From the NCBI GenBank assembly GCA_024276075.1, contig JAJRXX010000024.1, forward strand, positions 1 through 36,629: a stretch of 36,629 nt of DNA. The letters are read 5' to 3'. Below are positions 8,566 through 16,564 of this stretch, piece after piece (position 1 is the stretch's first letter; every line of letters starts with the position of its first letter). This DNA comes from Planctomycetota bacterium (lineage in GTDB: Bacteria > Planctomycetota > Phycisphaerae > Phycisphaerales > Phycisphaeraceae). The notes beneath the pieces are model-generated. The model made no database searches. It was not told where the DNA came from and saw only the letters and a list, made by a program, of their open reading frames with translations. A program made the translations under genes and the position numbers.

Positions 8566-8670
8566 TATACGCATTGCGTATATTTCTAGCGCGTCGGAAG
8601 TAGCATAAGTGATTGTCTATCCTGCACCCGCATCCGTGGATGCTGCGTAAGTATTAATCTGAATTGGCAT
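8566..8670 (+). mobile_element. ~105-bp non-coding element, copy 2
   Basis: This stretch aligns over its whole length, with scattered substitutions, with the insert at 1557-1661. It shares atacgcattgcgtat at the start, the block taagtgattgtct in the middle and aagtattaatct near the end. It has the same orientation as copy 1, 7 kb away, and ends at the stop codon of the minus-strand gene at 8670-11036. Boundaries are accurate to a few bases. Confidence 0.6.
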
Positions 8671-11036
8671 TAGTAATTGCCTCTCCGGATAAAGTCGAAC
8701 AGTTCTTTGGCACCCTTGCCGGGGTGTACGATGCTCAGGTATGGCTCCTCGAGCTGAATCCTCTCGCCAGGCTCGGAGACCTCCATGAGCGCGTGCTCCT
8801 TGCCATCCCAAATCGCCACCGCTCCCGCGTTTTTTTCGCTGGTGAAGATGCGGGATCGCTCAATGACGTTGCCGCGAGTGGAGCGGACCTCTCTGTGCAC
8901 GTTTAATTTGGCTCTGTCCATCTTGAACTCGTAGAGGACGGTTATTTTCTTGGTGTTTTTTTCGGCGAGTTCGAACCACCCTTCGCGTGCTTTGTCGCTG
9001 TGAGAAAACCTATAAGTCCTGTTTTCCTGCCACGCAAACTTCGGCAACAAATCACGCTGGGACAGGTACTGCAAATAGTGTCTGCGGGCCGTCTGCAGTA
9101 CCAATTCGGGGAATCGAGCATTGCCCTCTCGCTGCAACGCAGGGAAATCGATTAAATCCAGGTCGGGCTTGTCGATCACGGTGTGATAAAAATGGTCGGC
9201 ATACCATAGCGCGCTAGACAAATGTTCGTACCCAGGCTCAGATTCCAGGCCGCTGCAAAGCTCCGCGTTTCGGTTGATTTGCGATGACGGTTGTGCCTTC
9301 GATTTGTCCGAATAAATCTCAATGCTCTCGAGCAAGGAACCAGCGGCGACCTTTGCCAGCTTGCGTTTGAGTGCTTCGGTATTCTTCTCGCTGCGGTCGG
9401 CCAATTCTGCTGGCGGGTCTATGCGCACGTCATATCTCGCTACCCAACGTGGCTTGTAGGCCTCCACAGCCTCGATCAGTTGCCGGTAGGAGCGCAGTGT
9501 GTCGTCAAATAATTTCTCGGCAAGTTCGATGTCCCGGCGCTGTCCAGAGTCGTAGGCTGCGGACAGTTGGCCGCGGACTCGGTCCCACGCGGCGCGGACT
9601 TGACCGAGCCGGGATTCGATGTCCTGCCGAGAGGGTGTTTGTGCGTCGTGCGAAGTCTTTTCGATCGTAATCTTGAAGATCAAATTCGAGTCAATCATGT
9701 GTCGGACGTCCGCACGGCAGATCGCGTTCCAAACGATGATTCCGGTTTTAATCTCAATAAGCTTCGCATTGAGCTGCGCGAATATGCCGGGGAGTTTGAT
9801 GGCCGACGGGAGATCGGCCTCAGGGACCTGTTGAGCCAGTGACTGATATGAGTTGCTTGCACGCGCGTTAACCGCAATGCTGTCGCCGACACCCACATCG
9901 AAAGTGTTGATCTGGAGCATATAGTCAGCCCCGAGATCAGTTCCTCTAGCCATCTGAAACAGTTCCGCCGCGTCTCTGAGATACTTCGGTGCATCCTTGT
10001 CGCTGGCAGCGGTTGCTTGTCGCAGCTTGGCTTCAAAGGCTGTCCGGTCGACCACACGCAACCCCATACGCGTCAGAGTCATTTCGATAGCCTGCTCGAC
10101 ACGATCAAAGTATCCGGTGGTATGAAAGACCTTGCCTCGATCGGCAGCCGAGGGCGTTGCGGGAACACCTATTACAAACCTGCTGCTGGCCGGTATGGCC
10201 TTTGTCATAACCCCTTCTGCTGCGGGAGGCGCCCCGTTATTAACTTTCACAACGGCCGTATGCCGCTTCGTACGCGGTGCCTGGTGGTTGTTCCAGCGGA
10301 CCCGGGGCAGATCGATCTCAAGCCGCTTGCGATTCACGGTCCGCGTCCGCCGAGTATCCGAGCCGGTTTTTCGGGGTAGTCGCGACGCGCTGTCATCACC
10401 AAGCCAATGACTGCCAAGCTCGTGGTACCGAAAGAGTTCGCGAGCGCCTAAGCCCGATAAAACCTGGCGGTACTCTGCTATTACCTGCCGGTCGGCTGTA
10501 CGCTGGCATGCCCAGTCAATCTTAAGCACGTCGTCACGTTTCAGACGATCAAAGACTTGGTGCTCGACCTTACCAAAGATGACATAGTCAGCCTCGATCA
10601 GATCAGCTATCGGGTAGACATCCTCAAGCCCATTCAGAGAGGCGGGACTCGTGCCCCCAGCGAGAATATCGTTTTTCAACTCAGAACCCGAGAGAGCTGA
10701 TTTTATACCTAAAGCCCGCAAGCCCAACGCGGTCTGCTCCATAAGCAATTCACCGAGCCCGGTCACGTGCATAGCATCGGTGTCCGGGGTCGGTGTTAGT
10801 GCTGGAAACACCGCCACGACGCCGGGTTTTCTACCGATCGCCACCGCAGTCTTCGCTACGAAGTCGCCCAGCCCGTCAAGTCCGAGGGATTGCCCCTGCG
10901 GCACGTCATACGGGTTGACTACCTGGTTTTCCGGCGTGTTAACCCCTGGGATGGATCGGTGAGGTGCTTGATTAACAGCGCATGCGCTTAGTAGTAAGAC
11001 AAACGGTATGCCGACGCTGACGAATATCTTGTTCAT
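8670..11036 (-). CDS. Large lipoprotein with CsgG/LpoB-like segments
   Basis: A 788-aa protein starting at ATG 11036 with AAGGA about 10 nt upstream. Signal peptide and lipobox: MNKIFVSVGIPFVLLLSAC|AV (Cys19). Residues ~75-160 (KPGVVAVFPALTPTPDTDAM, LLMEQTALGLRALGIKSAL, IEADYVIFGKVEHQ) and ~295-450 (FDRVEQAIEMTLTRMGLRVVDR, LGADYMLQINTFDVGVG, LNAKLIEIKTGIIVWNA) each look like a CsgG/LpoB-type alpha/beta domain. A helical stretch (~475-600) and an unrecognised C-terminal domain (~600-788) follow. The fold calls rest on pattern only. The size and doubled domain differ from the ~200-aa LpoB-like protein at 3142-3750. Together with that gene and the COG3014-like gene it gives three envelope lipoproteins in one block, around the plus-strand operon. 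Confidence 0.7.
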   Translation of the reverse strand: MNKIFVSVGIPFVLLLSACAVNQAPHRSIPGVNTPENQVVNPYDVPQGQSLGLDGLGDFVAKTAVAIGRKPGVVAVFPALTPTPDTDAMHVTGLGELLMEQTALGLRALGIKSALSGSELKNDILAGGTSPASLNGLEDVYPIADLIEADYVIFGKVEHQVFDRLKRDDVLKIDWACQRTADRQVIAEYRQVLSGLGARELFRYHELGSHWLGDDSASRLPRKTGSDTRRTRTVNRKRLEIDLPRVRWNNHQAPRTKRHTAVVKVNNGAPPAAEGVMTKAIPASSRFVIGVPATPSAADRGKVFHTTGYFDRVEQAIEMTLTRMGLRVVDRTAFEAKLRQATAASDKDAPKYLRDAAELFQMARGTDLGADYMLQINTFDVGVGDSIAVNARASNSYQSLAQQVPEADLPSAIKLPGIFAQLNAKLIEIKTGIIVWNAICRADVRHMIDSNLIFKITIEKTSHDAQTPSRQDIESRLGQVRAAWDRVRGQLSAAYDSGQRRDIELAEKLFDDTLRSYRQLIEAVEAYKPRWVARYDVRIDPPAELADRSEKNTEALKRKLAKVAAGSLLESIEIYSDKSKAQPSSQINRNAELCSGLESEPGYEHLSSALWYADHFYHTVIDKPDLDLIDFPALQREGNARFPELVLQTARRHYLQYLSQRDLLPKFAWQENRTYRFSHSDKAREGWFELAEKNTKKITVLYEFKMDRAKLNVHREVRSTRGNVIERSRIFTSEKNAGAVAIWDGKEHALMEVSEPGERIQLEEPYLSIVHPGKGAKELFDFIRRGNY

Positions 11037-11264
11037 AAATCAGATGTCCTTCTGCGGTTTCCATAATTGACAACCGAGCTAAGCGTCGCAAGAACGAAGT
11101 GGAACGCCCACCGCTTCGGATTTTCTATTTTCCGATCTCCATGTTGGTCGAAAACGTTATGAGGTTACTCGGCCGTCGCCCATTTATCCAAAAAGTTTTA
11201 TAATAATAGCGGAGCAACAAGTGTATACGCAGTGCCGAATGACTGTTTTACGGTAGTTCTCAAA

Positions 11265-11580
11265 TCCGTATCTTCTCGATGGAAACATCTGGCCGACCAA
11301 CCCCGAAGCCGCATGATCTGGATAATCTCGGCCCGTTGTCCTGGGGTGTACTGCGGTCGTCGGTGGGGGGCCAAAAAGGGTACGCTGACCGCGGAAGACG
11401 GTCAATTTTTGTTTCAGTATCCGGGCTTCCCCAACGGGTGTGGTCTCGTCGGGCCATCATCCGAAGAACAAGGGATGGGCAAGAGGCTGTGCGCGTCCGA
11501 ACAAGCATGTACGCACGGCTAAATACGATGGCCACAGCGTCGATAATCTGCCATAATGGGCTCGAAGGAGGTTTGGGCAT
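11265..11580 (-). pseudogene. Decayed integrase-type transposase, remnant 2 (N-terminal part)
   Basis: Starting at ATG 11580, the minus strand encodes MPKPPSSPLWQIIDAVAIV, then MMARRDHTRW, and after two frame changes GQRAEIIQIMRLRGWSAR. These match remnant 1 (1071-1720) segment by segment. An extra G in cgttgggg breaks the frame relative to remnant 1. The integrase core and C-terminal domain are absent; the similarity stops near 11265. The start codon lies only 14 bp from the 126-bp element at 11593-11718. Same orientation as remnant 1. Confidence 0.65.
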
Positions 11581-11592
11581 GGTTTCTCCGAC

Positions 11593-11718
11593 TAGAGCAA
11601 CTGGCGTCAATATTTTCCATCTTGATTGGATAGTAGGTGTAACAAACATCTGTATTTCACGGCTTGCAAGCAAGCCGTGCCACCCGGTCAATGAAGATTA
11701 ATGACGCCAGTTGCTCTA
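11593..11718 (+). mobile_element. 126-bp TA-flanked MITE-like element, copy 1
   Basis: Terminal inverted repeats of about 20 bp begin TAgagcaactggcgtc and end with the inverse complement gacgccagttgctcTA, with TA at both ends as in target duplications of IS630/Tc1-mariner transposases. A central hairpin (arms cacggctt/aagccgtg, 11658-11679) is conserved. Non-coding. Copies of exactly the same length lie at 23513, 26447 and 35536. It sits just upstream of transposase remnant 2, which is an integrase-type gene and an unlikely source of its mobility. Confidence 0.85.
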
Positions 11719-11719
11719 G

Positions 11720-11807
11720 TGTGTCAGGGTACTACAGGCATGACAGCACTCAAGTATTTTACGATAAAGTATTTGAGTGGAAATCGTAGGTGCCTGTCAC
11801 TGACACA
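11720..11807. repeat. 88-bp inverted-repeat element
   Basis: The ends are tgtgtca (11720) and tgacaca (11807). Inside, acaggca and tgcctgt pair again, and the centre can fold as cactcaagtatttta/taaagtatttgagtg with two G-T pairs. The whole stretch can form one long hairpin. It abuts the 126-bp element on one side and the ~104-bp repeat on the other. It may be a REP-like or MITE-like element; no second copy was seen in the window. Confidence 0.55.
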
Positions 11808-11906
11808 TCGGCCACCGGTAACAATCCCCAGGCCCACCTGGTAGCGGCCAAAAACAGGCCGCTCACCGGGCTATCTCCAGGTCGCCATATCGTGCCCCCG
11901 CTATTC
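11803..11906 (+). repeat. ~104-bp dispersed repeat, copy 1
   Basis: Aligns throughout with 19867-19971: acacat(c/t)ggccaccggta at one end, gccgctcaccgggctatctc in the middle and ctattc at the other end. It contains a hairpin, agcggcc-aaaaaca-ggccgct, which is weaker in copy 2. Non-coding. Confidence 0.65.
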
Positions 11907-11924
11907 AGGCGAAAACTCTACTCA

Positions 11925-11977
11925 GCACCGGTAACAATTAAGGGGTATGGACAATAATGTGATGCCCCTGCTATTGT
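11925..11977 (+). repeat. Partial relative of the ~104-bp repeat
   Basis: It begins caccggtaacaatt and ends gatgcccctgctattg, matching both ends of the 11803-11906 repeat but lacking its central hairpin. It may be an internally deleted copy. Confidence 0.4.
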
Positions 11978-12076
11978 GGGATGGAGATAACTTCGTATTT
12001 TTTAATAGATTGCGAAAATTTTCTCTGTCCTGATCCCTTAAAAGAACCAGTACCGGATCGGTCTGAAGGGGGCGGG

Positions 12077-14482
12077 TTACACTTCTAGCCGGAGACTGAT
12101 CCGCGGTATACGCCGACGGGTTAGCAGAACACTTGTAATCAGAAGCACGCCGAACGTCCCGGGCTCGGGAACGGGCGTGAATCGTAAAAAGATATCACCC
12201 GTGTCAGCGCCGCCGCCCACAAATGTATCAAACGATCCGGAAGAGAACGCGGCATTGCTGAGCAAGCTGAAACCCGCGTTGCCCGGATTGCTCGCGAGTC
12301 CCGTCACATCGATGACCTTCCACGTGCGGGGTGCGGTCCAGAAAGGGTCGCTCGATTGCGGCAGAAGACTTGGATCGTCGAAGCCGATTACCAGCGTCGC
12401 CAAGGGGTCAATCCGCAGTTGCCCACCGCTGACAACGATCAAGTCGAATTCGGTTCCGCCTGCTCCCGTGGCGGCGTCGGCCAAGGCGCCCAGGCCCCAC
12501 TCGTAAAGGGAAGAACTCCCGAACGCAACGCCGTTCAGGAACATCATCGAGCCGGAATGATTGATAATCGCATTCACATTGCCGGATACCAAGGCGGTGT
12601 TGGAGGTAACAGACAACCCGGTTTGAGTGGTATTCGTATTCACATCGCCGGGCGCCAAGGCCGTGTCGGCAGTGACGGACAGGTTGCGTGTGAATTGGGC
12701 TGTTCCACCGATGCGGGTGTTGGCTAGCGTCACGATATCGGTATTGACCACGCCCTGGAACTGTACCGCACCCTCTGCTAATCCGAAGATGCCTTCGTAT
12801 CCGCTGGCGTCTTGAATCTTGAGGAGGCCGAAACCGAACTTGGCCAAACCGGCGCTTGGCAAACCCGAAAGGCTACCGAGCGTCACCGCGAAGCTGTTCG
12901 TGTCGATCGTGCTGCCCGCAGTCCCGTCCACCACCAACGGCACACCGGCCGAGGCGAAGTCCAGGTCCCCTCCCGCAAGCAGCGTTCCGTTATCGAGACG
13001 TACCGCACCGGTGCCCGCAGCCAAGGGGTTGTCCAACTCCAGCGTCGCCTGGTTTACGATCGTCTCGCCCGCTCGGCTGCCGATGCCACGAAGGGTCAAC
13101 CGGCCGTTGCCCATGACGGCTAAGGGGATCGTACTCGTCGATGTCAAGGCCGCAATGTCCCTGGCCGTCACCGCGAAGGCGTTCGTGTCGATCGTGTTGC
13201 CCACAACCCCGTCCAACACCACCTGCACACCGGCCGAGTCGAAGTCCAGGTCCGCTCCCGCACGCAGCGTCGCGTCATCGAGCCGTACCGCACCGGTGCC
13301 CGCGGCCAAGGGGTTGTCCAACTCCAGCGTCGCCTGGTTTACGATCGTCTCGCCCGCTCGGCTGCCGATGCCACGAAGGGTCAACCGGCCGTTGCCCATG
13401 ACGTTTAAGGGGATCGTCGTCGATGTCGTGCCCGTAATGTCCCTGGCTGTCACATCGAAGCTGTTCGTGTCGATCGTGCTGCCCGCAGTCCCGTCCACCA
13501 CCAACGGCACGCCAGCAAAGTCGAAGTCCAGGTCCGCTCCCGCACGCAGCGTCCCGTCATCGAGACGCACACCGCCGCCCGCGCCCTGGGCGCTAAAGAG
13601 TTCTACCGATGAATTGGTCGCTTGTACCTGGTTCGGGTTGTTGCCGAGGATGGTCAGACGCCCACCACCGATGACATTTACGGGAACTGTCGATGACGCC
13701 ACAGAACCAAGGTCGTTCACCATCGTGTCGACGAACGAGGTGTTGAAGGTGCCCCCGCCATCACCCACATTGATTGTGCGCGAGGTCAGATCACCGTTCC
13801 CGGTGATAAAAAGTTCACCATTATGCAAGCCGATCGGGCCGGTGCCCAAGCCAGAGATACCGCCGGTGTGTATGGCTGAACCGCCGGATATGTCGATACC
13901 CCCGGTGGTGGTGTTGGTGGCGAATATCCCCAGGATACCGCCGCCCGTGACGCGTATGGTGGCGGGTACGGTATCTTCAAAAATCGGTCCAAAAAAAAGC
14001 ACGGCCCCCGCCGGAGTCGGGTTGACCACGTTTACCGTCAGCTCGCTGTCGGCGATGATTATCGGCGCGAAAAACGTGAAGCCTGGTGATCCCGGCACCT
14101 CAACAATGGCGGGGGGTTTGGAGGACGAATTATTGGTAAAACGAAGGGGGTCCCCCCCGATTTGGCCCGGATTCACCCCCCCGTTGACCAGGTTGAGGCT
14201 GTTGAGTTCGTAAATGCCCAGATCGTTCTCGGCGGTATAGAACGTGTCGGTACCCGGGAAGGTGAGGGAAGTATCCGGGCCGCCCGCAGGGACCGTTCCC
14301 GAACCCCATGCCGTCGGATCGCTAAAGGGATTATTGCCGTTTGTGGCGATCCAAAGGTCTATGTGTTGGCCCACAGCGGGGTCGGGTCGTATTGCTAAAC
14401 CCACCGCAACCAAAGCCGACCCGCGCAGCAAACTACGGCATCGAACCTGGCGATGCTTTCTTCCTTTCCTACGCTTGCTCAT
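12077..14482 (-). CDS. PEP-CTERM surface protein with autotransporter-type beta-strand repeats
   Basis: An 801-aa secreted protein. The basic N-terminus (MSKRRKGRKHRQVRCRSLLR) is followed by a signal-peptide core ending near AVGQ. Residues ~40-560 are Gly/Thr/Asn-rich beta repeats (GGGRLTILGN, GNGRLTLRGIGS) like autotransporter-associated beta strand repeats. Two ~95-residue units are almost identical, with a third partial unit. The C-terminus is a PEP-CTERM signal: VPEP (~771), a hydrophobic stretch, then TRRRIPR. This signal is cut by an exosortase in Gram-negative-type cells that make exopolysaccharide; no exosortase gene is in the window. ATG at 14482 has AAGG 6 nt upstream and a good promoter further up. 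Probably a surface or biofilm matrix protein. Confidence 0.9.
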   Translation of the reverse strand: MSKRRKGRKHRQVRCRSLLRGSALVAVGLAIRPDPAVGQHIDLWIATNGNNPFSDPTAWGSGTVPAGGPDTSLTFPGTDTFYTAENDLGIYELNSLNLVNGGVNPGQIGGDPLRFTNNSSSKPPAIVEVPGSPGFTFFAPIIIADSELTVNVVNPTPAGAVLFFGPIFEDTVPATIRVTGGGILGIFATNTTTGGIDISGGSAIHTGGISGLGTGPIGLHNGELFITGNGDLTSRTINVGDGGGTFNTSFVDTMVNDLGSVASSTVPVNVIGGGRLTILGNNPNQVQATNSSVELFSAQGAGGGVRLDDGTLRAGADLDFDFAGVPLVVDGTAGSTIDTNSFDVTARDITGTTSTTIPLNVMGNGRLTLRGIGSRAGETIVNQATLELDNPLAAGTGAVRLDDATLRAGADLDFDSAGVQVVLDGVVGNTIDTNAFAVTARDIAALTSTSTIPLAVMGNGRLTLRGIGSRAGETIVNQATLELDNPLAAGTGAVRLDNGTLLAGGDLDFASAGVPLVVDGTAGSTIDTNSFAVTLGSLSGLPSAGLAKFGFGLLKIQDASGYEGIFGLAEGAVQFQGVVNTDIVTLANTRIGGTAQFTRNLSVTADTALAPGDVNTNTTQTGLSVTSNTALVSGNVNAIINHSGSMMFLNGVAFGSSSLYEWGLGALADAATGAGGTEFDLIVVSGGQLRIDPLATLVIGFDDPSLLPQSSDPFWTAPRTWKVIDVTGLASNPGNAGFSLLSNAAFSSGSFDTFVGGGADTGDIFLRFTPVPEPGTFGVLLITSVLLTRRRIPRISLRLEV
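12870..13573 (-). repeat. Tandem ~285-bp coding repeats in the PEP-CTERM gene
   Basis: Two full units (about 13573-13287 and 13286-13001) and part of a third encode RLDD(G/A)TLRAGADLDFD..VVDG followed by NGRLTLRGIGSRAGETIVNQ. The stretch 13003-13116 is repeated nearly base for base at 13288-13401, 285 bp (95 codons) away. Such near-identity at DNA level points to recent duplication or gene conversion. Confidence 0.85.
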
Positions 14483-14527
14483 TCATTGCCTTTTTGTTGC
14501 CCATCTAACTTTCTATAACCCCTTTAA

Positions 14528-14557
14528 AATATACAGCCGAAGTAGCGATCCTGTCAA
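14528..14557 (-). promoter_or_regulatory. Sigma70-like promoter of the PEP-CTERM gene
   Basis: On the minus strand, TTGACA (14557-14552) and TATATT (14533-14528) are separated by 18 bp. They lie 46 nt upstream of the ATG at 14482, in the short gap after the upstream glycosyltransferase gene. This suggests that the surface-protein gene is transcribed on its own and not only by read-through. Confidence 0.65.
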
Positions 14558-14593
14558 GGTTTTTCTGACTAAATCGGCTGGAAAATAACGAAA

Positions 14594-16561
14594 TCAGGCA
14601 CCGTTTGAGCGATTGCACATGTCGCGGTATGCCTTTTCGATGTCGGTTGTTAAGCGTTGGCCATCGGTTAGCGCCGACGAAGACATCTTTTGCCGCAGGC
14701 TCGAGCGGGTCTGACTCAGCCTGGGCAGGTCACAGGCCAAGCTCGCCGCAACCTGCAGATACCCATCGACCGTATCCGAAGCCAGGCCATTTAACCCCAC
14801 GTTCGATAGCAGGCTCACACCCATGCGAGACACGTGTGAACCGCCAGCGAGGCTCACCACGGGCACACCCATCCACAAGCAATCACATGTAGTGGTCTGG
14901 CCGTTATAGGGGAATGGGTCCAGCGCGATGTCGATATCGTGAAAAAGCCTCAGGTACGCGCCCCGCTTCCGTTTGCTCAAGAACGTGATCCGGCCCGGGT
15001 CCACGCCACGCTCGCAGAACATCGCGGTGAACCGCTGAGCCATCGCCTGGCCGCCACCGATCAGCATGTTCAGCCTGGAACCGGGAACCATTGCCAGGAG
15101 GCGCGACCAAGCGTCCACCGCAGCCTCGGTGATCTTGTAGGCACCATTAAACGACGCAAACGTTACATAACCTTTTGTCAACGCTGGCAGCTCATTGATC
15201 GGCGGGCTGTCGTCCGGTGGTCGGTAGCACAGGAAGCAACCATCGAGCCGAACCAACTGTTCCGTGTAATACCGATCGGTCATCCCAACCGGGTCCAGGT
15301 GCGCGTCGGTGAAGCGGTAGCCCATCGCGGTCATGCCGGTGGTGTACGGGTAGCCGAGGTAGCTTACCTGAACCGGCGCGGGGCGGCGGGCAAACATCAA
15401 CAGCCGGTTTTCAGCGGTGTGCCCCGACAGATCGACCAAAACATCAACCTCATCGCGTCGAATCAGCTCCGCGGCGTCTTCGTCCGACAAGCCCACCAGG
15501 CTCTTCCAGCCATCCGTGTAATCATGCAATCGCCTCGTCGTCTCGTCGGGCTGTGTGACATCGGAATAGCACGTGATCGTGAAACGCGAACGATCGTGAT
15601 TCGACAATAGCGGTTCTAAAAAAAACGCCACCGCGTGATCGCGCAGGTCGGGTGAAACGTACCCGACGCGCAGCTTTCGGCTGCGATCTTGATCGCGGTG
15701 ATGCGGGTGAGCGGCCCGGGTCAGCGGCTGTGCGTGGCGATCCGCCCACTCTCGGTGCTCTTGCCACAGCGCCTGGTTGTCCCACGAAGGGTCGTAATGC
15801 AGTGTGAATAACAGGTTGCTGTGCGCTTCGGCGAAATCCGGGTCCAGCCGCACCGCTTCGCGAAACGAGGTGATCGCTTCGGGCACGCGGGCGGATTCGA
15901 GTAATGCTTTTCCCAGGTTGTTGCGGGCCTCGACCACCCCGCTATCCAATCGCAGCACGGTCTCAAAACACCCGATCGCCTCGGCAGCGGCGCCCGTGCG
16001 TAGCAACGCGACCCCGAGGTTGTTGTGCGCTTGCACGTAGAGGGGATTGAGCCTGATGGCTTGCTCGTGGTGGCGGATCGCCTGCTGGGTCTGACCCATT
16101 GCCAAGAGCGCCACCCCCATGTTTGTCCAGGCTTCCACGTGATGATCCTCAAGCCCGATCGCCCGCTGGTATGAATCTACAGCTTGTGCGAATCTGCCTT
16201 GCTGTAACTGAACGTTTCCGAGGTTATAAATCGCATCGGCGTAATCGGGCTCCAGCCGGATCGCCTCGTGGTATGACGCCTGGGCCTCCGGGAACCTTCC
16301 GATACCGCGATACGCTTCGCCCAAGTTGTTGTGGTAGCGCGGGTCGGTGGGGTGTTTCGCGATCGCCTGGTTGATCAGATTAATGGCTGTTTCGTGCTGA
16401 TCCTGTTGGTGTGCCAGCACACCCAGCAGGTGCAAGGCCTCGTGGTGCCCCGGCACCAGATGCAGCGCCTGGTGGTAGAACTGCTCGGCACGGGCGAGGT
16501 CGCCGGCTTGGTGGCAGTCCAGACCCGATTGGATCAGGTGGTCAACGGGTGGCACAGTCAT
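14594..16561 (-). CDS. TPR protein with GT41 (SPINDLY/O-GlcNAc-transferase-like) catalytic domain
   Basis: A 655-aa protein, apparently cytoplasmic since no signal peptide is seen. Residues ~5-255 hold about seven TPR repeats (e.g. NNLGEAYRGIGRFPEAQASY, YNLGNVQLQQGRFAQAVDSY). Residues ~285-650 are a GT41 domain: LRVGYVSPDLRDHAVAFFLE, VDVLVDLSGHTAENRLLMFA, APVQVSYLGYPYTTG, FASFNGAYKITEAAVDAW, DIALDPFPYNGQTTTCDCLW, GVPVVSLAGGSHVSRMG. The His of LRDHAV and the Lys of FNGAYKI correspond to residues important in human OGT, so it should be active, transferring a sugar from a nucleotide donor to protein Ser/Thr. Substrates are unknown. It starts 3 nt after the DUF707-TPR-glycosyltransferase gene, so the two form an operon just upstream of the PEP-CTERM gene. 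Confidence 0.9.
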   Translation of the reverse strand: MTVPPVDHLIQSGLDCHQAGDLARAEQFYHQALHLVPGHHEALHLLGVLAHQQDQHETAINLINQAIAKHPTDPRYHNNLGEAYRGIGRFPEAQASYHEAIRLEPDYADAIYNLGNVQLQQGRFAQAVDSYQRAIGLEDHHVEAWTNMGVALLAMGQTQQAIRHHEQAIRLNPLYVQAHNNLGVALLRTGAAAEAIGCFETVLRLDSGVVEARNNLGKALLESARVPEAITSFREAVRLDPDFAEAHSNLLFTLHYDPSWDNQALWQEHREWADRHAQPLTRAAHPHHRDQDRSRKLRVGYVSPDLRDHAVAFFLEPLLSNHDRSRFTITCYSDVTQPDETTRRLHDYTDGWKSLVGLSDEDAAELIRRDEVDVLVDLSGHTAENRLLMFARRPAPVQVSYLGYPYTTGMTAMGYRFTDAHLDPVGMTDRYYTEQLVRLDGCFLCYRPPDDSPPINELPALTKGYVTFASFNGAYKITEAAVDAWSRLLAMVPGSRLNMLIGGGQAMAQRFTAMFCERGVDPGRITFLSKRKRGAYLRLFHDIDIALDPFPYNGQTTTCDCLWMGVPVVSLAGGSHVSRMGVSLLSNVGLNGLASDTVDGYLQVAASLACDLPRLSQTRSSLRQKMSSSALTDGQRLTTDIEKAYRDMCNRSNGA

Positions 16562-16564
16562 CGC

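Larger units (their letters stand above)
11037..12076. other. 1-kb gene-free repeat region
   Basis: No intact gene is seen between the minus-strand genes starting at 11036 and ending at 12077. The region is a mosaic: transposase remnant 2 (11265-11580), a 126-bp TA-flanked element (11593-11718), an 88-bp inverted-repeat element (11720-11807), a ~104-bp repeat (11803-11906) and a shorter relative of it (11925-11977). The stretch 11978-12076 has nothing recognisable. Open frames here, including one fusing the 126-bp element to the remnant, are not real genes. Confidence 0.7.

Noticed and set aside
11260-11691. A 143-aa minus-strand open frame starting MTGWHGLLASREIQM
   Set aside because: Its first third is the translated 126-bp element (the same phrase opens a frame at 23611) and the rest is transposase remnant 2 in mixed frames; not a gene.
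12819-14213. A 464-aa plus-strand open frame rich in Pro and Ser
   Set aside because: It is the antisense shadow of the PEP-CTERM beta-repeat gene; the repeated composition keeps the opposite frame open. No signal peptide, domain or ribosome-binding site.
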